A DNA stretch of 64,000 nt from Paenibacillus algorifonticola (lineage in GTDB: Bacteria; Bacillota; Bacilli; Paenibacillales; Paenibacillaceae). The position numbers and the translations under genes are program-made. Positions 7,973 through 15,855 of this stretch are shown here, in pieces. The notes under the pieces were generated by a model. The model saw only the letters and a program-made list of their open reading frames with translations. It was not told where the DNA came from and ran no database searches. The stretch is from contig NZ_KQ040779.1 of the NCBI RefSeq assembly GCF_000971975.1, positions 62,001-126,000 on the forward strand, read 5' to 3'. Each line of letters starts with the position of its first letter. Position 1 is the first letter of the stretch.

Positions 7973-8991
7973 GCTTGATCACCCAATCGATCCTTATACT
8001 GCGTATCGTAATATTGCTGGTAAGAGCCTGAAACGACCTGCTCCATCCATTCCTTGTTGTTTAAGTACCACTGAATCGTCGCTTTAATCCCGCTCTCATA
8101 GGCGAACTGTGGCTGCCAGCCCAGCTCCTTGCGAATTTTATCCGCATCAATGGCATATCGGCGATCATGACCGAGTCGATCTTGTACATAAGTAATAAGT
8201 GACTCTGGCTTGCTCAGCTCTTGCAAAATCGTTTTTACAACATGAAGATTGTCACGCTCATTGTTGCCTCCAACGTTATAAACCTCGCCATTGCGTCCTT
8301 TGTGCAATACCAAATCTATGGCACTGCAATGATCTTCGACATAAAGCCAATCGCGAACATTAAGACCATCGCCATAAACTGGAAGCTGCTTATCCTGCAA
8401 TGCATTCTGTATCATTAGCGGAATAAGCTTCTCCGGAAATTGGTATGGTCCATAGTTATTAGAGCAGCGCGTAATATTAACCGGCAGGCCAAACGTTTCG
8501 TGATAAGCTCTTACAAGCAAATCTGCACCAGCTTTACTCGCCGAATAAGGACTATTTGGAGCAAGTGGTGTTTCTTCTGTGAAGAGGCCAGTTGCACCGA
8601 GCGTACCATATACTTCATCAGTGGACACTTGAACGAATTTAGAAATCTGGTACTGCTTAGACAAGTCGAGCAGCGTCTGGGTACCCAAAATATTCGTCTG
8701 CACAAAAATTTCCGGATGTAAGATACTCCGGTCCACATGCGACTCCGCTGCAAAGTTCAGCACGGCATCTATACCAGCTGCAAACAGCGGCTCAAGCGCG
8801 GACTTATCCGTAATATCCGCCTTCACGAATGTATAGTTCGGATGCTGCTCAATACTGCGCAAATTTTCTAAATTGCCTGCGTAAGTTAGCGCATCAACAT
8901 TAATAATGTGATAGTCAGGATATTTATTGATCATATAAAGCACAAAATTGCTGCCAATAAAACCGGCCCCTCCGGTGATTAATAATTTCAC
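7969..8991 (-). CDS. rfbB: dTDP-glucose 4,6-dehydratase
   Basis: This 340-residue NAD-dependent extended SDR converts dTDP-glucose to dTDP-4-keto-6-deoxyglucose. It shows ITGGAGFIGSNFVLY at the N-terminus, the family marker FAAESHVDRSI, the T-D-E active-site loop STDEVYG, and the catalytic Y-x-x-x-K in SPYSASKAGADLL. Length is normal for RmlB. It starts 9 bases after the rfbC stop and overlaps rfbD by 4 bases. Its product feeds RfbC and RfbD. Confidence 0.97.
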   Translation of the reverse strand: MKLLITGGAGFIGSNFVLYMINKYPDYHIINVDALTYAGNLENLRSIEQHPNYTFVKADITDKSALEPLFAAGIDAVLNFAAESHVDRSILHPEIFVQTNILGTQTLLDLSKQYQISKFVQVSTDEVYGTLGATGLFTEETPLAPNSPYSASKAGADLLVRAYHETFGLPVNITRCSNNYGPYQFPEKLIPLMIQNALQDKQLPVYGDGLNVRDWLYVEDHCSAIDLVLHKGRNGEVYNVGGNNERDNLHVVKTILQELSKPESLITYVQDRLGHDRRYAIDADKIRKELGWQPQFAYESGIKATIQWYLNNKEWMEQVVSGSYQQYYDTQYKDRLGDQA

Positions 8992-9000
8992 GAGTTAAGC

Positions 9001-9558
9001 TCACCCTTTGTATACAAAGTTAATTTCCGCATCGGCAAGAACAGGATGCTTGCCGTCCTTGTCAGAAAGAATCGGCGCGGAGGTAGGCCAATCGATTCCA
9101 AGTGCCGGATCATTCCAGGCTATGCCTCTGTCATGTTCAGGAGTATAAAGGGCATCTACTTTGTATTGTACTTCGCTATTAGGCACGATTGTACAGAAAC
9201 CATGGGCGAATCCTTGCGGAACTAGAAGCTGACGCTTGTTAGCAGCGCTTAATATGAAGCCCTGCCAATGACCAAAAGTAGGTGAGCCTTTGCGAATATC
9301 GACAACTACGTCGTAAATGGCCCCTGCTGTTACTCGTACCAACTTCGTTTGAGCGTTCGGATTTAGCTGGTAGTGAAGCCCACGAATCACACCAGCATCA
9401 ACGGATAGGGAGTGATTATCCTGAATGAAAATTGTTTGTATACTGTGATTTTGCAAAGAATTAGCATTATAACTTTCAACAAAAAAACCCCGATGATCCT
9501 CAAAAACTTCAGGTTCGAGCAGTTTCAATCCTAAAAGCTCAGCATCAATTACTCTCAT
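9001..9558 (-). CDS. rfbC: dTDP-4-dehydrorhamnose 3,5-epimerase
   Basis: This 185-residue cupin-fold enzyme epimerises C3 and C5 of dTDP-4-keto-6-deoxyglucose. Visible are FEDHRGFFVESYN, the catalytic His in RGLHYQ, and VPQGFAHGF with the conserved W-x-D-P motif later (AWNDPALGIDWP). ATG at 9558 gives the usual length and has GGTGGTGAT just upstream; an in-frame GTG at 9570 is less likely. It is the first gene of the rfbCBD block. The 198 bases upstream must hold the promoter; no convincing pair of hexamers was seen. Confidence 0.95.
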   Translation of the reverse strand: MRVIDAELLGLKLLEPEVFEDHRGFFVESYNANSLQNHSIQTIFIQDNHSLSVDAGVIRGLHYQLNPNAQTKLVRVTAGAIYDVVVDIRKGSPTFGHWQGFILSAANKRQLLVPQGFAHGFCTIVPNSEVQYKVDALYTPEHDRGIAWNDPALGIDWPTSAPILSDKDGKHPVLADAEINFVYKG

Positions 9559-9756
9559 CACTATCACCACCGCTTACATTTTAACTTACTAAAGTTTTGC
9601 CACACAACTGTTATTAGTAAAATCATACTGCTTACCAGCTTCTATTTCTTCAAGCTATACATGTATGTATATGTTAATACCAGACATGCGATGTGTGTTA
9701 TGAGATTTGTATCGCTAATCTAACTTTTCCTTATGGTCATCTGTCTCGAACTTGAG

Positions 9757-9882
9757 CTAACTAAAACAGTAACCCTTTTCATTTAAATTTTCCACAATTT
9801 TCTTCGCTGCATCATTTATAGCTGTAGTATCTGTTTCTATTACGATTTCTGGAGTTGCTGGTTCCTCATAGGGTAAGGAGTC
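9757..9882 (-). pseudogene. Remnant of an adenylylsulfate kinase (CysC) C-terminus
   Basis: Read on the minus strand, 41 codons run from GAC at 9882 to TAG at 9757. They begin DSLPYEEPATPEIVIETDTT and end NLNEKGYCFS. The P-Y-E-x-P-x-x-P-E-I-V-I-x-T-D pattern is the C-terminal signature of APS kinase. No N-terminal part is present: the codon just upstream is a stop, and the plus-strand pseudogene begins there. This is a truncated fragment, not a functional gene. It suggests a lost sulfate-activation or sulfation gene at this spot. Confidence 0.65.
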
Positions 9883-9889
9883 TTATATA

Positions 9890-11179
9890 ATGCCACTATA
9901 TATGAATCCTTTTTCTAACTTTCAAGAATTGCAAAACAAGCTTCTAGTAAGCTGTCCGAAAGATCCAAGTTCTCCAGGTGGCTTGTTTTTAATCGATTTC
10001 TCTTTAAAGCATATAAGTAAAATACTTGAAGCAGATTGTCGGGGGAATAGTGGAATGCCGCGATGGTTTCTTTTTAGCTACTAATTCACACGGCATACTT
10101 AAGCTTAACGAACGCCTTAATATTGTTAATAACTACGATGTCCCTTCCCTTGATTTGCATGGAATGAAGCTTGGACCTAATCAGATATTATATGTTGTCG
10201 AAACAGCAGTAAATGCACTTGGAATCTATCAAACAAATCCGTTCAAAAGAATCGATGAGATTAAGATTTCACCATTTTCAGACGACCAAAATCATATTAA
10301 CGATATTTATATATCAAATGATAGCATATTTGTATCCATGTTTTCATTAACTGGGGCTGGCGAAATAGAGATGGGCTATTTGATGGCGTTATTTCAGAAT
10401 ATGATTTACAATCAAAACAACTTATTAAAGTACATTATGATAACTTACAGCTTCCTCATAGTGTAGTAATGATTGAAAATAAAATTCATTATTGTGAGTC
10501 ATTAAATTTAAGTTTGAATAAAGAGAGTGAGCCTGTTGCATCTCAAGGTGGTTATACCCGTGGTCTTGACTATGACGGCCGTAATTTCTACATAGGTCAG
10601 AGTGAAATGAGACATCTCGATAGAATACTGTCAATCGTTCCGAACGTTAATATTGATTGTGGTATTCATATATTAGATTCTATTAGACGCACCAATAGAT
10701 TTTTTCCGTTGCCAGCAACACAAGTATATGAAATCCTAGTACTGAACAAAAAATTTATACAAGAAGATATTCCTGAATCGGTGTATTTAAATAACCATAG
10801 TGCGTATAAAAGCATAGTTTCACTAAACGAATGGCATGATGAAGAAGAACAACATCGTTGGATGTCATCCAGTAAAGCGACTTTAAAAATCAAAAAGCAG
10901 CAATATGCAAATTTCTTATAAATTGAAGCGCTAAGTACTTTCCCTGGAAATTACAGTTGTGATATATTCATAAATCAAAAACTCCTAGGAAAACTATCTT
11001 TTTTAAATCCTGACTGGAAACATGAAAAATTTCCAGTCGATCATATAGAATCAGGAGTAGTTGAATTAACATTTATAGTTGACTTTCTTTGGTCTCCCTC
11101 AGAACATCTTAATAACTCAGATAATCGAAATCTTGGAATGGGATTTAAGTTTGTTGGTTTTAAGGATAGGAATATCTAG
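9890..11179 (+). pseudogene. Broken DUF4915/TIGR03032-like gene with a C-terminal beta domain
   Basis: Three reading frames together give one continuous protein. The frame from ATG 9890 (KLLVSCPKDPSSPGGLFLIDF) continues in another frame near 10041-10047, where an extra base restores GIVECRDGFFLATNSHG. A second shift near 10355-10358, an apparent one-base loss, restores WRNRDGLFDGVISEYD. The LPHSVVMIENK and GGYTRGLDYDGRNFYIGQS blocks that follow resemble the DUF4915 propeller-like family. A TAA at 10919 interrupts the frame, but the same frame continues to TAG at 11177-11179 as a small domain (LWSPSEHLNNSDNRNLGMGF). An AAGGAG precedes ATG 9890. The gene is on the opposite strand to its neighbours and sits between rfbC and rfbA. 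It is probably a decayed glycan-modification gene; the original function is unknown. Confidence 0.8.
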
Positions 11180-11190
11180 TCTAGACTAAC

Positions 11191-11934
11191 TTAAAATTTG
11201 AACTTTCCAAATTCATCACCATAAACAACAAATTTGGAAAGTTCATTTGCCCTATGATAAGAATCATGAGTGCCAGCATCTGTCCACCAACCATGCAATA
11301 CATCATAAGTCAACTCTTGCGAGGCAATATACGCATTGTTAACATCTGTTATCTCTAACTCGCCACGATTAGAAGGTTTTAAAGATCGAATTATATTAAA
11401 TACTCGGCTATCATACATATATATCCCTGTAACTGCATAATTGCTCTTAGGCGCTTGTGGCTTCTCTTCTATTGAAACAATTTTCCCCTCTGACAACTCA
11501 GGCACACCGTAACGTTGAGGGTCATAAACCTCTTGTATTAGAATTTTGGCCCCTTCTACTTGCTGTCTGTAACTCTCGACAAAATTTACTATTTGATTTT
11601 CAAATATGTTATCCCCAAGCAATACTACCATGCGCTCCTGATTTGCAAAATTTTCGGCCATACCTAAGGCTTGAGCAATCCCTCCTGCTTCATCCTGAAC
11701 TTTATAAGTAAATGATAAACCAAATTCCTGTCCGCTTCCTATTAAACTAACAACATCACCCATATGTTCTTTACCAGTAACAATGAGAATATCAGTAATA
11801 CCGGACTCTTTGAGCTTGGCAATAGAATGAAATATCATAGGATATTTCCCAACAGGAAGGAGATGCTTATTGGTCACTTTAGTTAAAGGAAACAACCGTG
11901 ATCCTGTGCCACCAGCTAAAATTATTCCTTTCAT
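11191..11934 (-). CDS. rfbA: Glucose-1-phosphate thymidylyltransferase
   Basis: This makes dTDP-glucose from dTTP and glucose-1-phosphate, the first step to dTDP-L-rhamnose. The nucleotidyltransferase signature GGTGSRLFPLTKVTNKHLLP is at residues 8-27. Further motifs are LGDNIF, IEEKPQAPKSNYAVTGIY and GWWTDAGTHDS. At 247 residues it is the short RmlA form without the C-terminal extension of the 290-residue enzymes. It is separated from rfbCBD by a 1.6-kb stretch of opposite-strand pseudogene, so the usual rfbACBD operon is split here. It ends only 12 bases from the pseudogene stop. Confidence 0.95.
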   Translation of the reverse strand: MKGIILAGGTGSRLFPLTKVTNKHLLPVGKYPMIFHSIAKLKESGITDILIVTGKEHMGDVVSLIGSGQEFGLSFTYKVQDEAGGIAQALGMAENFANQERMVVLLGDNIFENQIVNFVESYRQQVEGAKILIQEVYDPQRYGVPELSEGKIVSIEEKPQAPKSNYAVTGIYMYDSRVFNIIRSLKPSNRGELEITDVNNAYIASQELTYDVLHGWWTDAGTHDSYHRANELSKFVVYGDEFGKFKF

Positions 11935-11982
11935 ACCTGCTTCTCCATTCGAATTTCACATATTGTTTAATTTATATTTAAA

Positions 11983-12981
11983 TCAAGCAGAATAATAAAT
12001 TTTTTTATTATCAGTCTTTGGCGTAACTGAGCTAAGATTTTCAGGAAACTTATCAAAATTAATTCTCTCTTTTTCAACAACATGGGGCCTTTTCAGTACC
12101 TGGGTATGAATAGAACCAATATATTCACCAATTATTCCGATAAAAAACAACTGAACTGAACTGAATAAAAATAATCCGATAACAAGAGGAGCAGTTCCAA
12201 CGGAAAAATAATTCCAAAAGAGAAGCTTAGCTAAAAAATATACAACTGCTACTATAAAACTGAATGCTGACATAACAAATCCAACCATCGCCGCCAATCT
12301 CAGAGGAATTTTAGAATGGTTTGTTATCCCCAACATAGCAATATCATACAACGTATAAAAATTATTAGCAGTTACTCCCCGCTTTCTTGAAGGTTGTACA
12401 TATTCTATTTTGTAGCTCTCAAAACCAATATCAGAAATTAATCCTCTGAAGTAGGGATAAGGGTCATCAATTCCTCTTAATATTTCAATAACACGTGCAT
12501 CATATAATCCAAAGCCTGTATTATTTTTCGTAAGCTCAATTTCGGAAACTTTATTAATGAAATTATAATACATCTTGCGAATACCAAACATAAGTGCTGA
12601 TTCTTCGCTTTGTGATTTCACTCCAAGAACAATTTTGAAACCCTCTTCCCATTTTTCAATAAAATCTCTAATCATTCTTGGAGGATCTTGAAGATCTGCG
12701 ACTAATAGAATTGCTGCATGCCCTCTTGCTTGTAGAAGAGCATGGTAAGGTGAGCGAATATGCCCAAAATTTCTTGCATTAGCTATAACTTTGACATTAG
12801 GATCTTTTTGAGCTATGGATCTGAGCAAATCAAGCGTCTTATCCTTTGATGCATTGTCAATAAAGATATGTTCATAAACATATCCATTTAATGTTTCAAA
12901 TATATTTTTTACTTGTTCATAAACCTCTTCTACATTAGCTTCCTCATTGTAGCACGGAGTTACAATACTAATAAACTTCAG
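11983..12981 (-). CDS. GtrB/ArnC-like polyprenyl-phosphate glycosyltransferase, CTG start
   Basis: This GT2 membrane enzyme (332 residues) should move a sugar from its nucleotide carrier to undecaprenyl phosphate on the cytoplasmic face. In frame upstream of the first conventional start (TTG, 12828) the reading frame still encodes the family N-terminus, FISIVTPCYNEEANVEEV and DNASKDKT. No ATG, GTG or TTG occurs before the TGA at 12988-12990. The only sensible start is CTG at 12979-12981, 6 bases after a perfect GGAGGTGA (12988-12995). Motifs include ARNFGHIRSPYHALL and LVADLQDPP. Two C-terminal transmembrane helices end in GIIGEYIGSI and LKRPHVVEKER, typical of GtrB. Donor sugar unknown; a CDP-sugar is possible from context. 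Confidence 0.88.
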   Translation of the reverse strand: MKFISIVTPCYNEEANVEEVYEQVKNIFETLNGYVYEHIFIDNASKDKTLDLLRSIAQKDPNVKVIANARNFGHIRSPYHALLQARGHAAILLVADLQDPPRMIRDFIEKWEEGFKIVLGVKSQSEESALMFGIRKMYYNFINKVSEIELTKNNTGFGLYDARVIEILRGIDDPYPYFRGLISDIGFESYKIEYVQPSRKRGVTANNFYTLYDIAMLGITNHSKIPLRLAAMVGFVMSAFSFIVAVVYFLAKLLFWNYFSVGTAPLVIGLFLFSSVQLFFIGIIGEYIGSIHTQVLKRPHVVEKERINFDKFPENLSSVTPKTDNKKIYYSA

Positions 12982-12998
12982 TTGGATTCACCTCCAAG

Positions 12999-13925
12999 TT
13001 AATTTTTCAGTATTTCTTTTAACTCATTATTTATGGAGTCTATTGAACGAAACTCCGGTTTATATCCTAAAATCTCTGCCCGTTTGTTTAAAGAATAATA
13101 ATTCGACTTTATCCCCGTAACAGAAGTTAATACTTTATTATCTTCGATTGAAACCTTTAAATTATAATGTTTTTCAAAAAAACTAATCATTTCAAATTTG
13201 CTTATTGGCTCAAGGCTATACACATCAAAAACGTCATTTATATCTTTAGCCTGGATACATTTTTCAATAATATTAAGAAAATCTTTAGGATCTATGTAAT
13301 CCCTAACCATATCACTATTTCCTGTAATAAATGCACTACCGGATTTGACACAATTGACAATGTCACTTAGAAAATAAGGTGTTTTCAGGTCAATGAATCT
13401 GCTAAAAAATCCAAATACTCTTAAATCGATAATATTAAATTGACTAAAAGCTCTGTGCTTTGTTTCAGTATTAATTTTTGAAATCGTGTAGTAATCTGTT
13501 GATGATATATTATTAATATTAATTAATGCATTCTTATTTTGATCTGCTGGTGTATTAAAGTTCGAACCATAGGCAACACCACTACTTAAATTTATATATA
13601 ATGTTTCTTTATTTAATTCTAAATAATCCAGAATTAAATTATCAAACTCCTCAGTCAATTTAAAAATCGATCCTCCAGCTCTTCTAAGCTTTCCTGGATC
13701 ACCAATTCCTACACAATTAATGACTACATCATATTTGTGATCACTAAACTCAGAAAAAGAATGAATAGAGCTATTTTCACTTGAGCTTATCTCTGTAGTC
13801 ATAAAACTTTTTACAGCTTCCGTATTTCTAGCGAATAAAAATAATTGATAATTTTTTGTAGAAAGCCCGTAAATAATATTTTTAGCAATATGCCCTGTTG
13901 AACCTAATATAGCTACTTTCTTCAT
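12999..13925 (-). CDS. Extended SDR sugar reductase/epimerase
   Basis: The product is a 308-residue NAD(P)-dependent sugar dehydrogenase/epimerase. The Rossmann motif KKVAILGSTGHIAKNI is at the N-terminus and the catalytic Y-x-x-x-K is in YYTISKINTE. ATG at 13925 is chosen because AGGAG lies 7 bases upstream; the in-frame GTG at 13940 is inside that site. It lies at the end of the CDP-sugar block, directly after the 2-oxo-acid aldolase gene. By analogy with YerF or the abequose, paratose and tyvelose reductases it may reduce a keto group of a CDP-3,6-dideoxyhexose or of its carbon branch. The sequence alone does not tell which. Confidence 0.8.
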   Translation of the reverse strand: MKKVAILGSTGHIAKNIIYGLSTKNYQLFLFARNTEAVKSFMTTEISSSENSSIHSFSEFSDHKYDVVINCVGIGDPGKLRRAGGSIFKLTEEFDNLILDYLELNKETLYINLSSGVAYGSNFNTPADQNKNALININNISSTDYYTISKINTETKHRAFSQFNIIDLRVFGFFSRFIDLKTPYFLSDIVNCVKSGSAFITGNSDMVRDYIDPKDFLNIIEKCIQAKDINDVFDVYSLEPISKFEMISFFEKHYNLKVSIEDNKVLTSVTGIKSNYYSLNKRAEILGYKPEFRSIDSINNELKEILKN

Positions 13926-13944
13926 CTTAGTTCTCCTCACCTAT

Positions 13945-14949
13945 TTATCGTAATTGGGATAGATTTACCGCTACTTCCAATATGAGATCTTCTTGCCCTG
14001 CAACCACTCTTCTTTTCCCAAGCTCAAAAAATATATCCTTTGGATCTAAATTGTATTCCTTCGCAATTCTTTCCACAGGTTTTGAAAATCCAGAAAAAAC
14101 GCCCGCCATTCCACTTACAATACTTGAAGAAGTAACATAAGGTATTGTTACGAAGGATTTTTCAACTATGTCAGCTGCATCCAAAAGTTTATATAAATCG
14201 ACATCTGTTTCGTAACCCATCTGTTGTAATACAGCTACTAGAATTTCCAGTTGTGCATTTCCTGCTCCTGCGCCAAATCCGCGAATTGTTGCATCAACGA
14301 TTACTGCGCCTTCTTCTACTGCTGCAATAGAATTAGCAATTGCCATACCTAGATTGTTATGAGCATGAAATCCAATTGGCATATTTAAGCTATGAACAAG
14401 CGTTCTTATCTTCTCTCTAACATTAGCAGGTAAATATGCTCCCGCTGAATCCATAATAATTATCCCCTGAGCCCCATAACTTTTCATTTTCAGAGCCTCT
14501 TCTACTAAAATAGAAGCAGGAGCCATATGCGACATCATCAGAACGCCATAAACTTCTTTTTCTCTATTACGTGCATACTCAATATGCCGCTTTGTTATAT
14601 CAGCCTCTGTACAATGAGAAGCTACTCTAATTACATCCACCCCTGCATCAATTGCAGAATTAAGATCTCTCTTAATAGTTGCAAAACCCGGAATAACATG
14701 TATTCCTAATTTCGTGTTCTTGAGATGCTTCTTGGATTCTTCTATCATTTCAATGTCTGATATTAAACTTGTACCTAATTGTAATGATGATGCTCCTAAC
14801 CCATTGCCATGGCCAATTTCTAAAATTGGAACCTGGGCTTCCTCAGCAAGTTTTGAGTAAAGGGCAATATCTTCTTTTTTCAACTGATGTTTTATTGCAT
14901 GAGAACCGTCTCTTAATGTTGGATCACTGATTAAAATACGAGAAGGCAT
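13945..14949 (-). CDS. 4-hydroxy-2-oxovalerate aldolase, DmpG/MhpE-like
   Basis: The family reversibly cleaves 4-hydroxy-2-oxopentanoate to pyruvate and acetaldehyde with a divalent metal, in complex with a DmpF-type dehydrogenase that channels acetaldehyde. The 334-residue protein has SDPTLRDGSHAIKHQ (D9, R13, D14, H17), GFHAHNNLGMA with the metal ligands H195 and H197, and RGFGAGAGNAQLE. The C-terminal communication domain is also present (SGFSKPVERIAKEYNLDP). It lies 14 bases from the DmpF-type gene, the usual pairing. Being inside a glycan cluster and not a meta-cleavage operon is odd. Here it may run in the synthetic direction to make a 2-oxo acid donor for the ThDP enzyme; that is inference. 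Confidence 0.92.
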   Translation of the reverse strand: MPSRILISDPTLRDGSHAIKHQLKKEDIALYSKLAEEAQVPILEIGHGNGLGASSLQLGTSLISDIEMIEESKKHLKNTKLGIHVIPGFATIKRDLNSAIDAGVDVIRVASHCTEADITKRHIEYARNREKEVYGVLMMSHMAPASILVEEALKMKSYGAQGIIIMDSAGAYLPANVREKIRTLVHSLNMPIGFHAHNNLGMAIANSIAAVEEGAVIVDATIRGFGAGAGNAQLEILVAVLQQMGYETDVDLYKLLDAADIVEKSFVTIPYVTSSSIVSGMAGVFSGFSKPVERIAKEYNLDPKDIFFELGKRRVVAGQEDLILEVAVNLSQLR

Positions 14950-14963
14950 AATTTCCTCCTATG

Positions 14964-15833
14964 TTATAAAAAATATTTTTTAGCATACTCTTCTGCCATA
15001 GCTATACCTGCACAATTAATAATATCCAGATTTCCAGCGTAGGATGGGAGATAATCTCCGGCTCCTTGAACCTTTACCATTATCACCAATCTATCATTTT
15101 CAATTGTAGGAGGTATAAGTAATTGGTAACCAGGGACATAATTTTGTATTTGTTCCACTATTTCATCTACTTTTGCACGAAGTCTTTCTATATCTGGCTT
15201 TTGTACTAATGCAAAAACAGTAGTCTGCATATCAATACATGGATGTGCCGGATTCAAATTCAAAATAGTTTTTGTTTTTTCACATCCGGAGAAAAACGAA
15301 AGTGCATTTTCTGTTGTTTCAATATATTCGTCTAAATTAATTCGTGTAGCTGCTCCTGCACTTTTAGAAGAAATACTTGAAACGACTTCAATATAATCAA
15401 CATTATCATGTATTAATCCAATGGCATACGCTAATGGGATCGAAGCTTGTCCTCCACATGTAACCATATTCACATTATCATAATCCAGGCACTCATGTAG
15501 ATTCACTGCAGGAATACACATTTCTCCAATTTTAGCTGGCGTCATGTCAATTACTTTTTTTTCTAATTCTTTCAATATTGGAGCATGCACTTTATGATCA
15601 GCGGCAGAAGTTGCATCAAAAACAATATCACATACATCTGGATTATCAATTATTGCCTGAATACTTCTATCGGATGTTTGCACTCCTAAACCTCTAGCCT
15701 TAATCATTCCAGGGGAATCAAAGTTTCTACCAATAAAAAGACTACATTCAAGATATTTTGATCTTTGAATTTTGATCAATAAATCGGTGCCTATATTTCC
15801 ACTTCCTAAAATAGCAACTCTAATTTTTTTCAT
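14964..15833 (-). CDS. Acetaldehyde dehydrogenase (acylating), DmpF/MhpF-like
   Basis: This interconverts acetyl-CoA plus NADH and acetaldehyde. The 289-residue product has the NAD motif VAILGSGNIGTDL at 7-18 and the catalytic Cys126 in MVTCGGQASIPL. It also has the DmpF landmark NPAHPCIDMQTT, although DmpF usually reads NPAEPPL-like there. ATG at 15833 has GGAGA 7 bases upstream and starts exactly where family members start; a longer frame to 15869 is unlikely. The adjacent aldolase gene completes the known DmpFG bifunctional pair. In this glycan setting it could provide acetaldehyde from acetyl-CoA for 4-hydroxy-2-oxopentanoate synthesis. Confidence 0.92.
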   Translation of the reverse strand: MKKIRVAILGSGNIGTDLLIKIQRSKYLECSLFIGRNFDSPGMIKARGLGVQTSDRSIQAIIDNPDVCDIVFDATSAADHKVHAPILKELEKKVIDMTPAKIGEMCIPAVNLHECLDYDNVNMVTCGGQASIPLAYAIGLIHDNVDYIEVVSSISSKSAGAATRINLDEYIETTENALSFFSGCEKTKTILNLNPAHPCIDMQTTVFALVQKPDIERLRAKVDEIVEQIQNYVPGYQLLIPPTIENDRLVIMVKVQGAGDYLPSYAGNLDIINCAGIAMAEEYAKKYFL

Positions 15834-15855
15834 CACATATCTCCATAGTGAGTAT

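Noticed and set aside
9757..11179. Possible insertion sequence between rfbC and rfbA
   Set aside because: No transposase fragment or terminal inverted repeats were seen; the content is a CysC remnant and a DUF4915-like pseudogene.
12828..12981. Start of the GtrB-like protein at TTG 12828
   Set aside because: The upstream frame contains the conserved GT2 motif and DNASKDKT, so this start would give a protein without its nucleotide site.
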